This document shows, piece after piece, positions 8,939-18,802 of a DNA stretch of 64,000 nucleotides. The number at the start of each line of letters is the position of its first letter. Positions within the stretch are counted from its first letter, which is position 1. Position numbers and translations under genes: made by a program. The notes beneath the pieces were generated by a model. It did no database searches and was not told where the DNA came from. It worked only from the letters and a program-made list of their open reading frames with translations. This stretch comes from Vibrio proteolyticus NBRC 13287 (GTDB lineage: Bacteria > Pseudomonadota > Gammaproteobacteria > Enterobacterales > Vibrionaceae), in the NCBI RefSeq assembly GCF_000467125.1, contig NZ_BATJ01000007.1:62001-126000 (forward strand), read 5' to 3'.

Positions 8939-11497
8939 ATGAAGTTCAGTCTAAAAAGGATGCCGAAGCGTAACCGGCTGGCCGCGTTAATCACACGCTC
9001 GGTGTTTATCATTAATGGTCTGTTGATTCTGGTGGTATTGTTTCAAAACTATCAGGTCAGCCGACAGATCATCTCACAAGAGGTTGCACGATCAAATCAG
9101 CAAACCTCGAGCTTAGTGCAATCCTTTTTTGACTTCCGACTGACGGCACTTCAGGTTCAGCAAGATGCATACAGCCGTAGTGATAGCCTGCTCATCGCGT
9201 TGCGAGCTCGTCATTACGACACTTTAGATGCCTTCTTCGCCAGTATTGATCAAACCGTCCCTGAGTTGGTGCCGGACTTCCGTTTTGTTATTCAGGATGG
9301 AAAACTTGCCTGGGATGACGCCAACCATGAATTTTACGGTATCGATACCAAGCAACTGCCTTTGATGGCCAAAGCGATGTCCGTCAGTAGCAACTGGCAT
9401 CTGAGTCAGGTGCCTTCAACCCTTGGCACTCGTTATCTGATGTTGAGAAAAACGCCGATTATTGACGTGAATACCGGAGAGGTCATGGGGTTGCTGTACA
9501 TCGGTATTGTCCTGAACAACAACTATGGGTTGGTCAGTACATTAAGAGACAGTGCGAAAGCGGACAATGTGATCATGTCGGTTGGCTCAGAAGTTATTGC
9601 CTCGACCATCACAAATCGGGCTGGCTACAGTGGTATTGATGTACTTTCTCACTACTCACAGAGTCCGGAGCACCGCAATTTTGTGGTGTCGAAAACGGAT
9701 CTTTTGATCAACACCACACCGACGTATCTGTCCATTTATACGATCACGAACAACACTCAGATTTCAGCTCTCGCCAGTAGTCATTATTTCTGGGTTGCTG
9801 TTGTTTTGATTGCCATCTTTATCTTTGCGGCGCTTACGCGACTCTGGCTCAATAAGCGGGTGTCAGATGAACTCGACCGACTGATGACGTTTACTCAGGA
9901 TGCGGTCGACAACAAGATTGTGGCGCCTTCTCCGGAGTCGGACGTTGAAGAGTTCCATCAATTTGGCCAGACACTGGAGTTGGCGTTTAAACGTTTGTAC
10001 GAACAAGAGCGGCGCTTTGAAGATCTGTTCAAGTTCTCTTTATCTCCGATTATCTTGTGGGACAGCGGTGGTCAGGTGGTAAAAATGAACCCGGCTGCGC
10101 ACAGTTATTTTGATTCAGAAGACGACGATACGTTCGAGCAGCTGGTCTCCAAACTAATGCCACAAATCAAGATGTGTAATACCGGTGCGACATTGACGGG
10201 TATCAACCTGCCACTCGGCAACAAAGTTTTCCGGTGGAACCTGTCTCCGATCCTGATTCAGGGGAAAACCCACACCATTATTACACAAGGACAAGACATC
10301 ACCAGTCTGATTGAAGCAGAGAAACAGAGTGAAGCCGCTCGTCAGGAGGCTGAAGAATCGGCTCGTGTGCGGGCAGATTTTCTGGCCAAAATGAGCCATG
10401 AATTACGCACACCGCTCAATGGCATCTTGGGTGTCTCTCAACTGCTGAAAAGCTCCGTTCGCGACAGCGATCAGCTCGAGCAGGTCAATGTTTTGTGCAA
10501 CAGTGGTGAACACTTGTTAGCAGTTCTGAATGATATTCTGGATTTCTCCAAAATAGAGCAGGGCAAGTTTCATATTCAAAAATCTGAGTTCCGTTTGGTT
10601 GAGTTACTTACATCGGTTGAGAAGATCTTCTCGCCCTTGTGTCTTGAAAAACACATAGACCTCAAAGTCAGCAATGATCTGAGTGAAGATGTACTGCTGT
10701 TTACCGATCAAGTCCGACTCAATCAGGTGCTGTTCAATCTGGTCAGCAACGCGGTCAAGTTTACTCATGAAGGGCAAGTGCACGTGAATGTCTCTGCCAG
10801 TAAAAGCACTCAAGGTGAGTCGCTACTGAACATCGTGGTAGAAGACACAGGGATCGGAGTGGAAGAATCTCAGTTGCAGTCGATTTTCGACCCGTTTGTT
10901 CAGGCTGAATCGACCACCACTCGTGAATACGGTGGCAGTGGATTGGGGCTGGCTATCGTCAAGAGTCTGATGGAGTTACTGGATGGTGAGATACGAGTGT
11001 CGAGTCAGCTAGGTCTGGGTTCACGATTTGAACTTGTACTGCCAACACCAATGCGTATTGCTTCCTCTGTCGAGGAATCCGGCGAGCAGGTCAGCGATCA
11101 GGAGCTGTTATTTGACCGACAATTAAAAGTTTTACTCGTTGAAGACAATCACACCAATGCGTTCATTGCGCAGGCATTTTGTAAGAAATACAAGATGGAG
11201 GTGATATGGGTAAAAGACGGTTTGGCGGCGATTGAATATCTAAAGCAGAATCCTCACATTGATCTGGTGTTAATGGACAACCAGCTGCCCAATCTGGGGG
11301 GGATTGAAGCGACGAAGATGATTCGTGATGATTTGAATCTCGACATCCCAATCTACGCCTGTACCGCAGATGGTATGATGGATACCAAGCGTGCGTTTCT
11401 CACTGCCGGGGCGAACTATGTGATTGTCAAACCGATTAAAGAAAAAGCGTTAAATCAGGCGTTTGTGCATTATAAAAATATGTTCTATCACGGCTGA
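8939..11497 (+). CDS. luxQ: AI-2 hybrid sensor kinase/phosphatase LuxQ
   Basis: 852 residues. Transmembrane helices at about 19-37 and 281-301 flank the periplasmic domain that grips LuxP. A PAS region follows, then the HisKA box 'FLAKMSHELRTPLNG' with H487, the ATPase boxes 'NLVSNAVKF', 'DTGIG' and 'GGSGLGL', and a receiver domain with D780 ('DLVLMDNQLP') and a conserved lysine ('VIVKP'). Without AI-2 it feeds phosphate through LuxU to LuxO; with AI-2 it removes phosphate. LuxU and LuxO are not in the window. The stop is immediately followed by the stop of the opposing plzE gene, with no spacer. Confidence 0.97.
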   Translation: MKFSLKRMPKRNRLAALITRSVFIINGLLILVVLFQNYQVSRQIISQEVARSNQQTSSLVQSFFDFRLTALQVQQDAYSRSDSLLIALRARHYDTLDAFFASIDQTVPELVPDFRFVIQDGKLAWDDANHEFYGIDTKQLPLMAKAMSVSSNWHLSQVPSTLGTRYLMLRKTPIIDVNTGEVMGLLYIGIVLNNNYGLVSTLRDSAKADNVIMSVGSEVIASTITNRAGYSGIDVLSHYSQSPEHRNFVVSKTDLLINTTPTYLSIYTITNNTQISALASSHYFWVAVVLIAIFIFAALTRLWLNKRVSDELDRLMTFTQDAVDNKIVAPSPESDVEEFHQFGQTLELAFKRLYEQERRFEDLFKFSLSPIILWDSGGQVVKMNPAAHSYFDSEDDDTFEQLVSKLMPQIKMCNTGATLTGINLPLGNKVFRWNLSPILIQGKTHTIITQGQDITSLIEAEKQSEAARQEAEESARVRADFLAKMSHELRTPLNGILGVSQLLKSSVRDSDQLEQVNVLCNSGEHLLAVLNDILDFSKIEQGKFHIQKSEFRLVELLTSVEKIFSPLCLEKHIDLKVSNDLSEDVLLFTDQVRLNQVLFNLVSNAVKFTHEGQVHVNVSASKSTQGESLLNIVVEDTGIGVEESQLQSIFDPFVQAESTTTREYGGSGLGLAIVKSLMELLDGEIRVSSQLGLGSRFELVLPTPMRIASSVEESGEQVSDQELLFDRQLKVLLVEDNHTNAFIAQAFCKKYKMEVIWVKDGLAAIEYLKQNPHIDLVLMDNQLPNLGGIEATKMIRDDLNLDIPIYACTADGMMDTKRAFLTAGANYVIVKPIKEKALNQAFVHYKNMFYHG

Positions 11498-12163
11498 TCA
11501 GACAGACTCCAGCTCATAGACTTTTTCAAGTAAGCACGTTCGAAGATCGTCGCTCATTTCCAGTACGGGTTCAAACTTTATCCCCAAGCGGTGCCCGTTT
11601 GCATATCGGCTGATACTGACCACTTGATAACGGATATCTTCTGGGAGCAGATCGTTCAATTCACTGTCTACCGTTATCATACTCTGCGTTTCTAACTCGT
11701 TCTCTCCCTTTACAAAAAAAGCGCAGCCAGAAACAGAAAAGTCAATCAGATGCGACTCGTAAGACACTGTGTTATGGGTGAGCGTCGCGGGAATATGAAG
11801 GTTATAGCGCTCATGTTCTCGTATTGGTTTGGAGGCGAAGTGCTGTGGCATTCTCAGAAACAGCAAGCAACCAGGTTTGTTGGTTTGAGTCAGGATGGAA
11901 GTTTTAAACGCGATCACGTTACCAAGCTTGGTTTGAGTGATACCGCGAACCACAATCAATACGTTTTCCAGTTTTCGCATTAACAGCGCTTCACGCGCTT
12001 TCATTGGTAAATCGATCAACAAATAACCGTCAGGCTTACAACCGATATATTGTGACGAGAAGGCGTATTCGTCGTCTGGGCCGAATTCGATTTTGGCCGA
12101 CAACCGCATGCCAGGTTTCAACAGGTTAATTAATTTATCGATAGAGTGGGTTACTGACGCCAT
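11498..12163 (-). CDS. plzE: PilZ-domain c-di-GMP receptor, YcgR type (PlzE)
   Basis: 221 residues: an N-terminal YcgR-like domain (about 10-105) and a C-terminal PilZ domain. The c-di-GMP binding residues are complete: RxxxR as R115/R119 in 'REHER', and DxSxxG as D141-S143-G146 in 'DFSVSG'. V. cholerae has the same gene, plzE, beside luxQ, so I use that name. Proteins of this build bind c-di-GMP and act on motility or surface traits. It converges on luxQ with zero bases between the stops, so the transcripts probably overlap. Confidence 0.85.
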   Translation of the reverse strand: MASVTHSIDKLINLLKPGMRLSAKIEFGPDDEYAFSSQYIGCKPDGYLLIDLPMKAREALLMRKLENVLIVVRGITQTKLGNVIAFKTSILTQTNKPGCLLFLRMPQHFASKPIREHERYNLHIPATLTHNTVSYESHLIDFSVSGCAFFVKGENELETQSMITVDSELNDLLPEDIRYQVVSISRYANGHRLGIKFEPVLEMSDDLRTCLLEKVYELESV

Positions 12164-12300
12164 AGGAAATCGTTTTTATAGGGACGTTACACAAAATATA
12201 TGTCTAAAGCTCTGAAATTGCACTGACAAAGCGATTTGGAAATGAAGATTTGTTATCCCGGTGACATTCATCCTTGAATATCACGAAGCCCGATACTGGC

Positions 12301-13575
12301 TTAAGACTTGGCCTGGCCTCGGGCAAGCTTATGATGCGCTCTGGAAAAATGCTCCGCGCAGAATGCGCCTACGATGGAGAGTTCACCGGCCAGACATAGG
12401 GCGGCGGTGACTTCTGCAAACGCTCTCGCGTTGCCTGAGCCGGATAGGCCGAGAATATCAAGACACGCCTTTTGTGTCGGTAATCCTGTCCCTCCGCCAA
12501 CTGTGCCGACCATGATATTGGGCAACGTAACACTGGCATAGAGTGCGCCGTCTTGTCTCATTTCCATGCGTGAGATGCCGATTGACGATTCAGAGACGCA
12601 CGCGGCGTCCTGACCACAGGCAATATACAACGCCGCCAGGGCGTTTGCGTAGTGAGCATTGATACCAACACTACCGCTTAGGAGTCCGCCTACGGTGGTC
12701 TTATTGGCGAAGCTGACCATGCGTGCAACGCTGGTATGCAGGTATTTCTCTACCAATTCGGCTGCAATGATCACTTCCGCAGACACTTTTTTACCGCGCA
12801 CAGAACGCAAAGTATGGGCGTTTGGCTTCTTGTCGCCGGACAGGTTTCCATCAAGAAACGCTTCCACCGGAACGATTGGGCTGTGTGACAGAATAAATCG
12901 ATACACGGCATTGGTAGCAATGGTTACCATGTTTTGACCAGAAGCATCCCCTGTCAGATACTCAAACACCAGATAGACATGATTGCCTTCGATATTGACG
13001 TTCATGTCTTTGAGTTGACCATGGGATGTGGTGTCTTCCGCTATCTCTTTGAACTGTTCGTATTGTGCGACCGCCCAAGCGACAAACAGACCTGCATCGG
13101 CCAGAGAGTCGAAAGCAAAGACAGGAGTGCGACTCACCCCTTCGTTAATCAGCATGGCACTTGCGCCGCCCGCAGCGGTGATTAGGTTGGCCCCACGGTG
13201 GTAAGAGGCGACTAGGGCGGCTTCGGTGGTTGCTAGCGGCACCAGGTAATCCTCCTGTGCATACAGGCCGTTGACACGCAAAGGACCGGCAATTCCGACG
13301 GGGACGTTGACCGTGCCGATGAAATGCTCAATGTTTCCCTGATAGGCGTCGTAATGGGCTTGGGTAAAGCTATCCAGTAATACTGTCTGATCGGTTAATT
13401 CTGACAATATACGCCAACGTCTTTCCAAATGCTTATCGGAGAGTAGTGGGCTAGGGCACAGTTTACGCTCAGGCTTATGTTTCCGACTCTGTAAGGATTG
13501 GTGAATACGGTTTGGTTGAGTATGTGGAGCAAGCGGCGAGGTTTGGCTAACAATGTCAGAAGAAAATTTGGGCAT
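12301..13575 (-). CDS. mvaA: Hydroxymethylglutaryl-CoA reductase, class I
   Basis: 424 residues. It reduces HMG-CoA to mevalonate with NADPH. Family motifs are clear: 'FIGTVNVPVGIAGPL', 'VPLATTEAALVAS' (catalytic E118), 'GDASGQNM', 'GNLSGDKKP' (catalytic lysine near 249-250), 'GQDAA' (D323), 'MVGTVGGGTGLPTQ' and a C-terminal histidine pair (H414-H415). The layout is the class I form usual in eukaryotes and archaea rather than the class II form of most bacteria, a known feature of vibrios. No other mevalonate gene is near. The frame is open to 13656; the ATG at 13575 is my choice, with no strong ribosome site to decide. Confidence 0.9.
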   Translation of the reverse strand: MPKFSSDIVSQTSPLAPHTQPNRIHQSLQSRKHKPERKLCPSPLLSDKHLERRWRILSELTDQTVLLDSFTQAHYDAYQGNIEHFIGTVNVPVGIAGPLRVNGLYAQEDYLVPLATTEAALVASYHRGANLITAAGGASAMLINEGVSRTPVFAFDSLADAGLFVAWAVAQYEQFKEIAEDTTSHGQLKDMNVNIEGNHVYLVFEYLTGDASGQNMVTIATNAVYRFILSHSPIVPVEAFLDGNLSGDKKPNAHTLRSVRGKKVSAEVIIAAELVEKYLHTSVARMVSFANKTTVGGLLSGSVGINAHYANALAALYIACGQDAACVSESSIGISRMEMRQDGALYASVTLPNIMVGTVGGGTGLPTQKACLDILGLSGSGNARAFAEVTAALCLAGELSIVGAFCAEHFSRAHHKLARGQAKS

Positions 13576-13669
13576 AAAACTGGGTATCAATCGATTTTGT
13601 CGTGATTGTAGAGAACCGACGACGAAATACAACGGGCACAATACGTTTTGCAACAAATGTGTGAAGTTT

Positions 13670-13945
13670 TCAGATGTGAACGTCCAGCAAAGAGCCGATC
13701 ATTTCTCGCTCACGTTGCCTAACTGTGGTTCCGGTTTTACCGTAAAGTTCTGCCTGATTAAGTTTAACCAACGATGATGCGAGGTCATCATCTGACTTTT
13801 CAACTGGTTTGGTATCGACTTTATTGAATTCAAGAGCGTTTGACGAGCTGGTTGTTACCGAGTTGATTTCAGCCGCAGCTTCATCCGCCTGTTTAAAAGC
13901 GTTGTGTAGGATAGGGTAGCTGTTTGAAACCGCAGACACTGACAT
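13670..13945 (-). CDS. Small hypothetical protein
   Basis: 91 residues, polar and helical, no signal peptide or membrane helix. I do not recognise it. AGAAGGAG lies at good distance before the ATG, so translation is likely. The N-terminus is low-complexity (Ser, Ala, Asn), the end is basic ('VRQREREMIGSLL'). It lies between mvaA and another tiny gene, all on the minus strand, and may be co-transcribed with it. Function unknown. Confidence 0.65.
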   Translation of the reverse strand: MSVSAVSNSYPILHNAFKQADEAAAEINSVTTSSSNALEFNKVDTKPVEKSDDDLASSLVKLNQAELYGKTGTTVRQREREMIGSLLDVHI

Positions 13946-13987
13946 GACCGTGACTCCTTCTCTCTACTGATAAACTAGTAGATTTGA

Positions 13988-14149
13988 TTAGGAAAACAAG
14001 CTGGAAATAAGTGACATTTCTTCGTCAGTCAGCAGGCCTTCGTCAGAGCGTGACAGATTGCTGCTGATTTCACACTGCAGTTGTTTCAGTTGTTGCGGCG
14101 TCAGTTCTTTGAGTTGATTCTTCAACGTTTCAAACTGTTGCATGTTCAT
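13988..14149 (-). CDS. Small hypothetical protein, 53 residues
   Basis: A short helical, glutamine-rich protein ('MNMQQFETLKNQLKELTPQQLKQLQ'). The frame is open to 14218, but the ATG at 14149 has GGGAGAG in front, which sets the start. It is 42 bases upstream of the next small gene and likely shares its transcript. I do not recognise it; the two-helix look would fit a small regulatory or binding protein, but that is inference. Confidence 0.6.
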   Translation of the reverse strand: MNMQQFETLKNQLKELTPQQLKQLQCEISSNLSRSDEGLLTDEEMSLISSLFS

Positions 14150-14334
14150 CTTGCTCTCTCCCAGCATCGGTCGGTGTCGCGATACACGTTCACCGCAGTA
14201 AGAGATGTCTCCTTCCATGCTCCCACCTTCAAATAAATGACTATTGAGTTAATACTAGGTATCGAACGCTGTTTTTTTGTCCGAGTAATGTCAACTAATG
14301 TCAAGGATTCGTGAGAGAGACAAGATCCTGTCGC

Positions 14335-16509
14335 TTAACTGTTTGATCCCGGAGAGTCTACGCGGACCGCGAATTTGCTGGCCAAAGAATGCATTTCAGG
14401 CAGCATTCGATGGATCAGGTGCAACTGTTGCAGCACCATGCGAGCGGAGCTGTCATCTTCGTCGCGCCACTCAGAAAGACGTTTTTCCAGACCTGAATCG
14501 TCGATATCACTGGTGTCACAGGTATCACAGTGATCATTGAGCTGAGTGTAAAGAATATCCAGATGTCGGTGAATGGCCCGATGCGCATCAAGTACTAATT
14601 GATGTATGGCCTCATCATTGATTCGGGTGCGGTGGGCACCCAAAGCGGAGATGTAGCTGAGCAGGGCGTGGTTCAATGTCAGGAAACGAAAACTTTCGTC
14701 GACTGCCGCGCGGTAACGCCCCGGTTCTGCCAGCATCGTGCTGATGGCATTAGTTAGGTTGGCATCGTTGTTGTGAGCAGAACGACGCGCGATACGATAA
14801 GTTAAGTTGTCTTTTTTACCAATGCGGTACTGACCGATGATCTGAGCCAGATAATCTTTGTTCGCACCAATCGCATCTGCCATGATCTTATGCAACCGAC
14901 GCGACTGCCAGTCAGGGAAAATAGATACCACGGCGGCGACGGCCAACGCACAACCGATCAACGTATCTCCAAGGCGAGGCAATACAACGGCAAAACCTTG
15001 ACCAAGCTGGTTGAAACAAAACAGGACTAACAGAGTAATAAAGCCGGTCGCAAATCCGTAATTGTTGATACGAAACGCGAAAAACATGACGCCGGAGAGA
15101 ACGATCAACACCAGTTGGCTTTCCTGTGACGGGAAAAACGTCAGCAGCGGTACCCCAATCAATAGGCCAGCCAGCGTGCCGGCAATTCGGGCCACCAGTT
15201 TCTGGCGTGTCGCGGCATAGTTGGGTTGGCAGACAAACAGTGTAGTCAGCAAGATCCAATATCCTCTGTCGATATCGAATACTTGAATAATGCCATAGCC
15301 GAGCGTCAGCGCGAGAGACATGCGCAGAGCATGGCGAAACAGCAAGGATTCTTTGTTGAGATTCGACTGAACTCGCTGCCACATGGCTTTCAATGAGTGC
15401 GCTTCGGTGTCATCAAGTACATCTTCTTCCGGTTTACTCTCTGCATCCGGGTTGTTGATGTTGTTGAGCTGCTTTTCAACCGTTGCAAGGTTATTGAACA
15501 GGTAGCTTAATTGAGCCAGAAGACTTTTCCATTGCGGATTCTTTTGTTCCTGCAGATAGGTCATCGCGCTTTGCAATTCATCTAACGCAAGCACCGAAGC
15601 GTTCATATGCTGGTATTCTTTTCCGAGGCGAATCGACTGCGCAATTTCGCGACAGGCAAAAGCCTGCGTTTGCAGCAGATGTTCAAAACGAAACATCACA
15701 TCCGAACGCTGAAACTCTTTGGCCAGTTCCTGATAGCGGTAATGGCTGGAGCTGACGCGTTCGTGAATATCCTGTGCCATAAAATAAATGTTAAGAAAAC
15801 GGTCACTGGCACCATCAACGTGGCCACGCTTTGAACGGCTCAATAAGGTAGCTTTACACTGGTTCAAGGCGGTCACTGTGGCAGCGTTGAGCTTGGCTTC
15901 CGCGATACGATGAGGCTGAGGAATCAACTCGCTAACGGGGTGGAAAAGGTGGCTTTTGGACTCCAGATAATCGGCCAGTTTCTCAAAGACGTTTGCCAGG
16001 CTGTGCTGAACTGGCTGCATAGGCCAGAAGGCATGCCAGATCATTGAAACAAAGTAATACCAGGCTGCCCCCGTCAGCAGCATCGCGGGTTGAAACCAAA
16101 TGTCGGTGCTTTCATGGGCACCTAACATGGTGTAGATGGCGATCAGCAGGGAGCCAAATGCGATGCTGGCGTATCTTGGGCCTACGGCTCCCAGCATAAT
16201 AAAACCAAAGGTTGAGATAAAAAGGCCAGCGGCGAATAACCAAGGCAGCTTAAACAGTATTTCGATGGAAAGCGACGCGATACCAAAACAGACAAAGGTG
16301 AGAGTGACCGCTTTCAGACGACCGGTGAAACTGGCGTCACTCTCCGCCAGTGCCGCCGCAATGACGCCGAGAATGAGCGGGATGATTTCTCTGTCGAGCT
16401 GAAAATGCCATGCCGGAATGACAACGCCGAGCAGAGTGATCAGAATAAGCAGGCAGTAGTTGATGGTTTTATTTGCCCAATAAAGGCGCAACTGGTTGGT
16501 AAAATTCAC
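14335..16509 (-). CDS. yccS: YccS-family FUSC inner-membrane protein
   Basis: 724 residues. Two blocks of membrane helices (about 15-160 and 390-540) are each followed by a long cytoplasmic helical region, the FUSC/YccS build related to aromatic-acid efflux proteins such as AaeB. 'GRLKAVTLTFVCF.IAS.S.E.LF..PWLFA.GL..ST.GFI.LG' and 'YASIAFG.LLIAIYTMLGAH' match E. coli YccS. The start is GTG at 16509. Substrate is unknown. It is divergent from helD, and the region between must hold both promoters. Confidence 0.88.
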   Translation of the reverse strand: MNFTNQLRLYWANKTINYCLLILITLLGVVIPAWHFQLDREIIPLILGVIAAALAESDASFTGRLKAVTLTFVCFGIASLSIEILFKLPWLFAAGLFISTFGFIMLGAVGPRYASIAFGSLLIAIYTMLGAHESTDIWFQPAMLLTGAAWYYFVSMIWHAFWPMQPVQHSLANVFEKLADYLESKSHLFHPVSELIPQPHRIAEAKLNAATVTALNQCKATLLSRSKRGHVDGASDRFLNIYFMAQDIHERVSSSHYRYQELAKEFQRSDVMFRFEHLLQTQAFACREIAQSIRLGKEYQHMNASVLALDELQSAMTYLQEQKNPQWKSLLAQLSYLFNNLATVEKQLNNINNPDAESKPEEDVLDDTEAHSLKAMWQRVQSNLNKESLLFRHALRMSLALTLGYGIIQVFDIDRGYWILLTTLFVCQPNYAATRQKLVARIAGTLAGLLIGVPLLTFFPSQESQLVLIVLSGVMFFAFRINNYGFATGFITLLVLFCFNQLGQGFAVVLPRLGDTLIGCALAVAAVVSIFPDWQSRRLHKIMADAIGANKDYLAQIIGQYRIGKKDNLTYRIARRSAHNNDANLTNAISTMLAEPGRYRAAVDESFRFLTLNHALLSYISALGAHRTRINDEAIHQLVLDAHRAIHRHLDILYTQLNDHCDTCDTSDIDDSGLEKRLSEWRDEDDSSARMVLQQLHLIHRMLPEMHSLASKFAVRVDSPGSNS

Positions 16510-16696
16510 AATGGCTCAACTTTGAAAAATTCTAACCTATACAATAACCCGTATTGAGGGCTTAACATACTGACACAGATAAAAAAATGAGACTGTTTGT
16601 AGATATAATCGTCAATGCAAATATTGACATTAAATTTTCATCCCTGATCCTGATTGTTATATCATGACGGCAACCGAATCGACAGGCAAAAAAGTA

Positions 16697-18766
16697 ATGC
16701 AGCTAAGTGCTAATAAGACTGCAAAGTACCTTATTCAAAACGAATATCATCAAGTTGAGCTCGACAGCGAGCTGATTGTTTTATCTTCTGCGATGAGTGA
16801 AGAGCGGATTCCGTTCAATGTATGGAACGGAAAAGTGGCGCTCAAAAGGGGATTGCTGTGGGGAGAAATGAAATTTTTCGCCCATGAAGAGACCGGAGTG
16901 CAACGTGCCTGGGTCGTACAGGGATTGCCCTGGCGTCAGTGCCGAGAGTTTGCCCGCCATGCGGTAGCCAAGTACCAACACTGGCACAATGAACAGTGTC
17001 GTCAGTTGTCACAACATCTCCCTGAATGGGAAGAAGAGCTGACGCGTCTACGCCGTTTGCCGTCGTTCCTTTCTCATTCGAGTGTTGGACGCTGGATTGA
17101 TACCGTGAATCAAAATTTGACCGGCATGCATATGTCTCTGGCTGAAGCATGTCAGAGAATGCCGGAGCGTATGGCTGCTCTGACGCCCTGGCTTGAAGAC
17201 ACGGATGAAACCTTATCAGAGCGTAACCACACTTGGCTTGAAAATGAGCGTCCCAATTGGGAAGTGCTCTTTTCGCAACTGGAGTCTTCACCACTTAACC
17301 TGTCTCAACAGTTTGCCGTGTTGCTGAACGACGATAATAACCTGATTCTGGCGGGGGCCGGTTCTGGCAAAACCAGTGTGTTGACCGCACGGGTCGCTTA
17401 TCTGTTACAAAGCCACTTGGCACAGGCAGAAGATATCCTGATGGTAGCGTTTGGCCGTGATGCTGCGCAAGAAATGAGGCAGCGTTTAGACGATAAACTC
17501 GGTATGTCTACCGACGGTATCAGCGTGAATACTTTCCACCAGCTTGGCCTTAAGATACTGAATCAGGTTGAAGAAACGAGCGTGGTGGTTTCCCCTCTGG
17601 CAGTGGATGATAATCAGCGAAAAGCTTGGTGTATCGATTGGCTGAAGAAGCACTGGATGACACCAACCAATTTTAAACGTTGGCAGAAGCATCTCTCTCA
17701 ATGGCCAATTGCTTATCTGGCTGGTGATGACGAGCTGGGTAGTCAGGTCGAGAACCCGAAATTGATCGCCTGGCTGGAGAAACAGATGATGCAATTGGCT
17801 GCAATGGGCGCGACCAAGAAAGATCTGCAAGAAAAACTGGTCAGCCATTCGGAATATACGCGCTTAAACAGCGAATTATCCCTAGTATGGCCATGCTATC
17901 AAGCCTGGCAACAAATGCTTAAAGAGACGGGCCAGATTGATTTCAACATCATGATTCGCCGTGCAACTCAGTATGTGAAACGTGGGCGTTATCGTCCAAC
18001 GTGGAAATACATCATGATTGATGAGTATCAGGATATTTCACCAGAGCGACTTGAATTGATTGAAGCCTTGTGTGAAAAAGGCAAAGACACAGAGCCGTGT
18101 ATTTTGTTTGCCGTTGGTGACGACTGGCAGTCTATTTATCAGTTTGCCGGTTCTGATGTCGACCTGACCACCGGCTTCGATTACCGCTTCCCGTATTCGA
18201 CGGTGCATTATTTGGATACGACATACCGTTTTAATAACCAAATTGGTGATGTCGCGAATCAGTTTATTCAGGCTAACCCGGCTCAGTTGCCAAAAGCGCT
18301 ACGCAGTCACAAGGAGCAGAAAGCCAAGGCAGTCTATACGGCACCGTCAAACAATGTTGAGAAGATTCTGGACCAACTGAATCGAAGCGCAAAAGGCAAG
18401 AAAACCGTGTTGTTACTTGGTCGTAATCATTACCACAAACCGGAGTTGTTGGCAGACTGGCAAAAACACTATGGGTTGCTATCGATAGAGTTCATGACGT
18501 GCCATGCAAGTAAGGGTAAAGAGGCTGACTACGTGATTATTCTTTCGGTGGATGAAGGGCAATTCCCGGCCAAAGAGAAATCATTGCACCTGGATGCGGC
18601 GTTGACCAAGTCGGATGATGATTTCCCGCACGCAGAAGAGCGGCGCTTGTTCTACGTTGCAATGACTCGGGCAAAAGAGAAAGTCTGGATTACGCACTCG
18701 GCCAGCGGGTCCAGTTTTGTCAAAGAGTTACTCGACGGAGATTACCCGGTGATCAAACAGAAATAG
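16697..18766 (+). CDS. helD: DNA helicase IV
   Basis: 689 residues, an SF1A (UvrD/Rep-like) 3'-to-5' DNA helicase. Motif I is 'AGAGSGKTSVL', motif II 'IMIDEYQDIS', motif III 'GDDWQSIYQFAGS', then 'THYRFN'-type motif IV region and 'VAMTRAKEKVW' (motif VI). The N-terminal domain 'MQLSANKTAKYLIQNEYH' lines up with the start of E. coli HelD, so I place the start at 16697 and not at the ATG at 16664. E. coli HelD takes part in recombination and replication-fork work. It ends at a strong bidirectional hairpin shared with mgsA. Confidence 0.93.
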   Translation: MQLSANKTAKYLIQNEYHQVELDSELIVLSSAMSEERIPFNVWNGKVALKRGLLWGEMKFFAHEETGVQRAWVVQGLPWRQCREFARHAVAKYQHWHNEQCRQLSQHLPEWEEELTRLRRLPSFLSHSSVGRWIDTVNQNLTGMHMSLAEACQRMPERMAALTPWLEDTDETLSERNHTWLENERPNWEVLFSQLESSPLNLSQQFAVLLNDDNNLILAGAGSGKTSVLTARVAYLLQSHLAQAEDILMVAFGRDAAQEMRQRLDDKLGMSTDGISVNTFHQLGLKILNQVEETSVVVSPLAVDDNQRKAWCIDWLKKHWMTPTNFKRWQKHLSQWPIAYLAGDDELGSQVENPKLIAWLEKQMMQLAAMGATKKDLQEKLVSHSEYTRLNSELSLVWPCYQAWQQMLKETGQIDFNIMIRRATQYVKRGRYRPTWKYIMIDEYQDISPERLELIEALCEKGKDTEPCILFAVGDDWQSIYQFAGSDVDLTTGFDYRFPYSTVHYLDTTYRFNNQIGDVANQFIQANPAQLPKALRSHKEQKAKAVYTAPSNNVEKILDQLNRSAKGKKTVLLLGRNHYHKPELLADWQKHYGLLSIEFMTCHASKGKEADYVIILSVDEGQFPAKEKSLHLDAALTKSDDDFPHAEERRLFYVAMTRAKEKVWITHSASGSSFVKELLDGDYPVIKQK

Positions 18767-18770
18767 AAAT

Positions 18771-18799
18771 AAACAAGCCCCGCATCGCGGGGCTTGTTT
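18771..18799. terminator. Bidirectional terminator helD/mgsA
   Basis: A 13-bp perfect stem (AAACAAGCCCCGC / GCGGGGCTTGTTT) with a 3-base loop lies between the convergent ends of helD and mgsA. Confidence 0.9.
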
Positions 18800-18802
18800 A
18801 TA

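Noticed and set aside
14912-15382. 156-residue minus-strand ORF inside yccS
   Set aside because: It lies in another frame of a well-supported gene and shows no family pattern.
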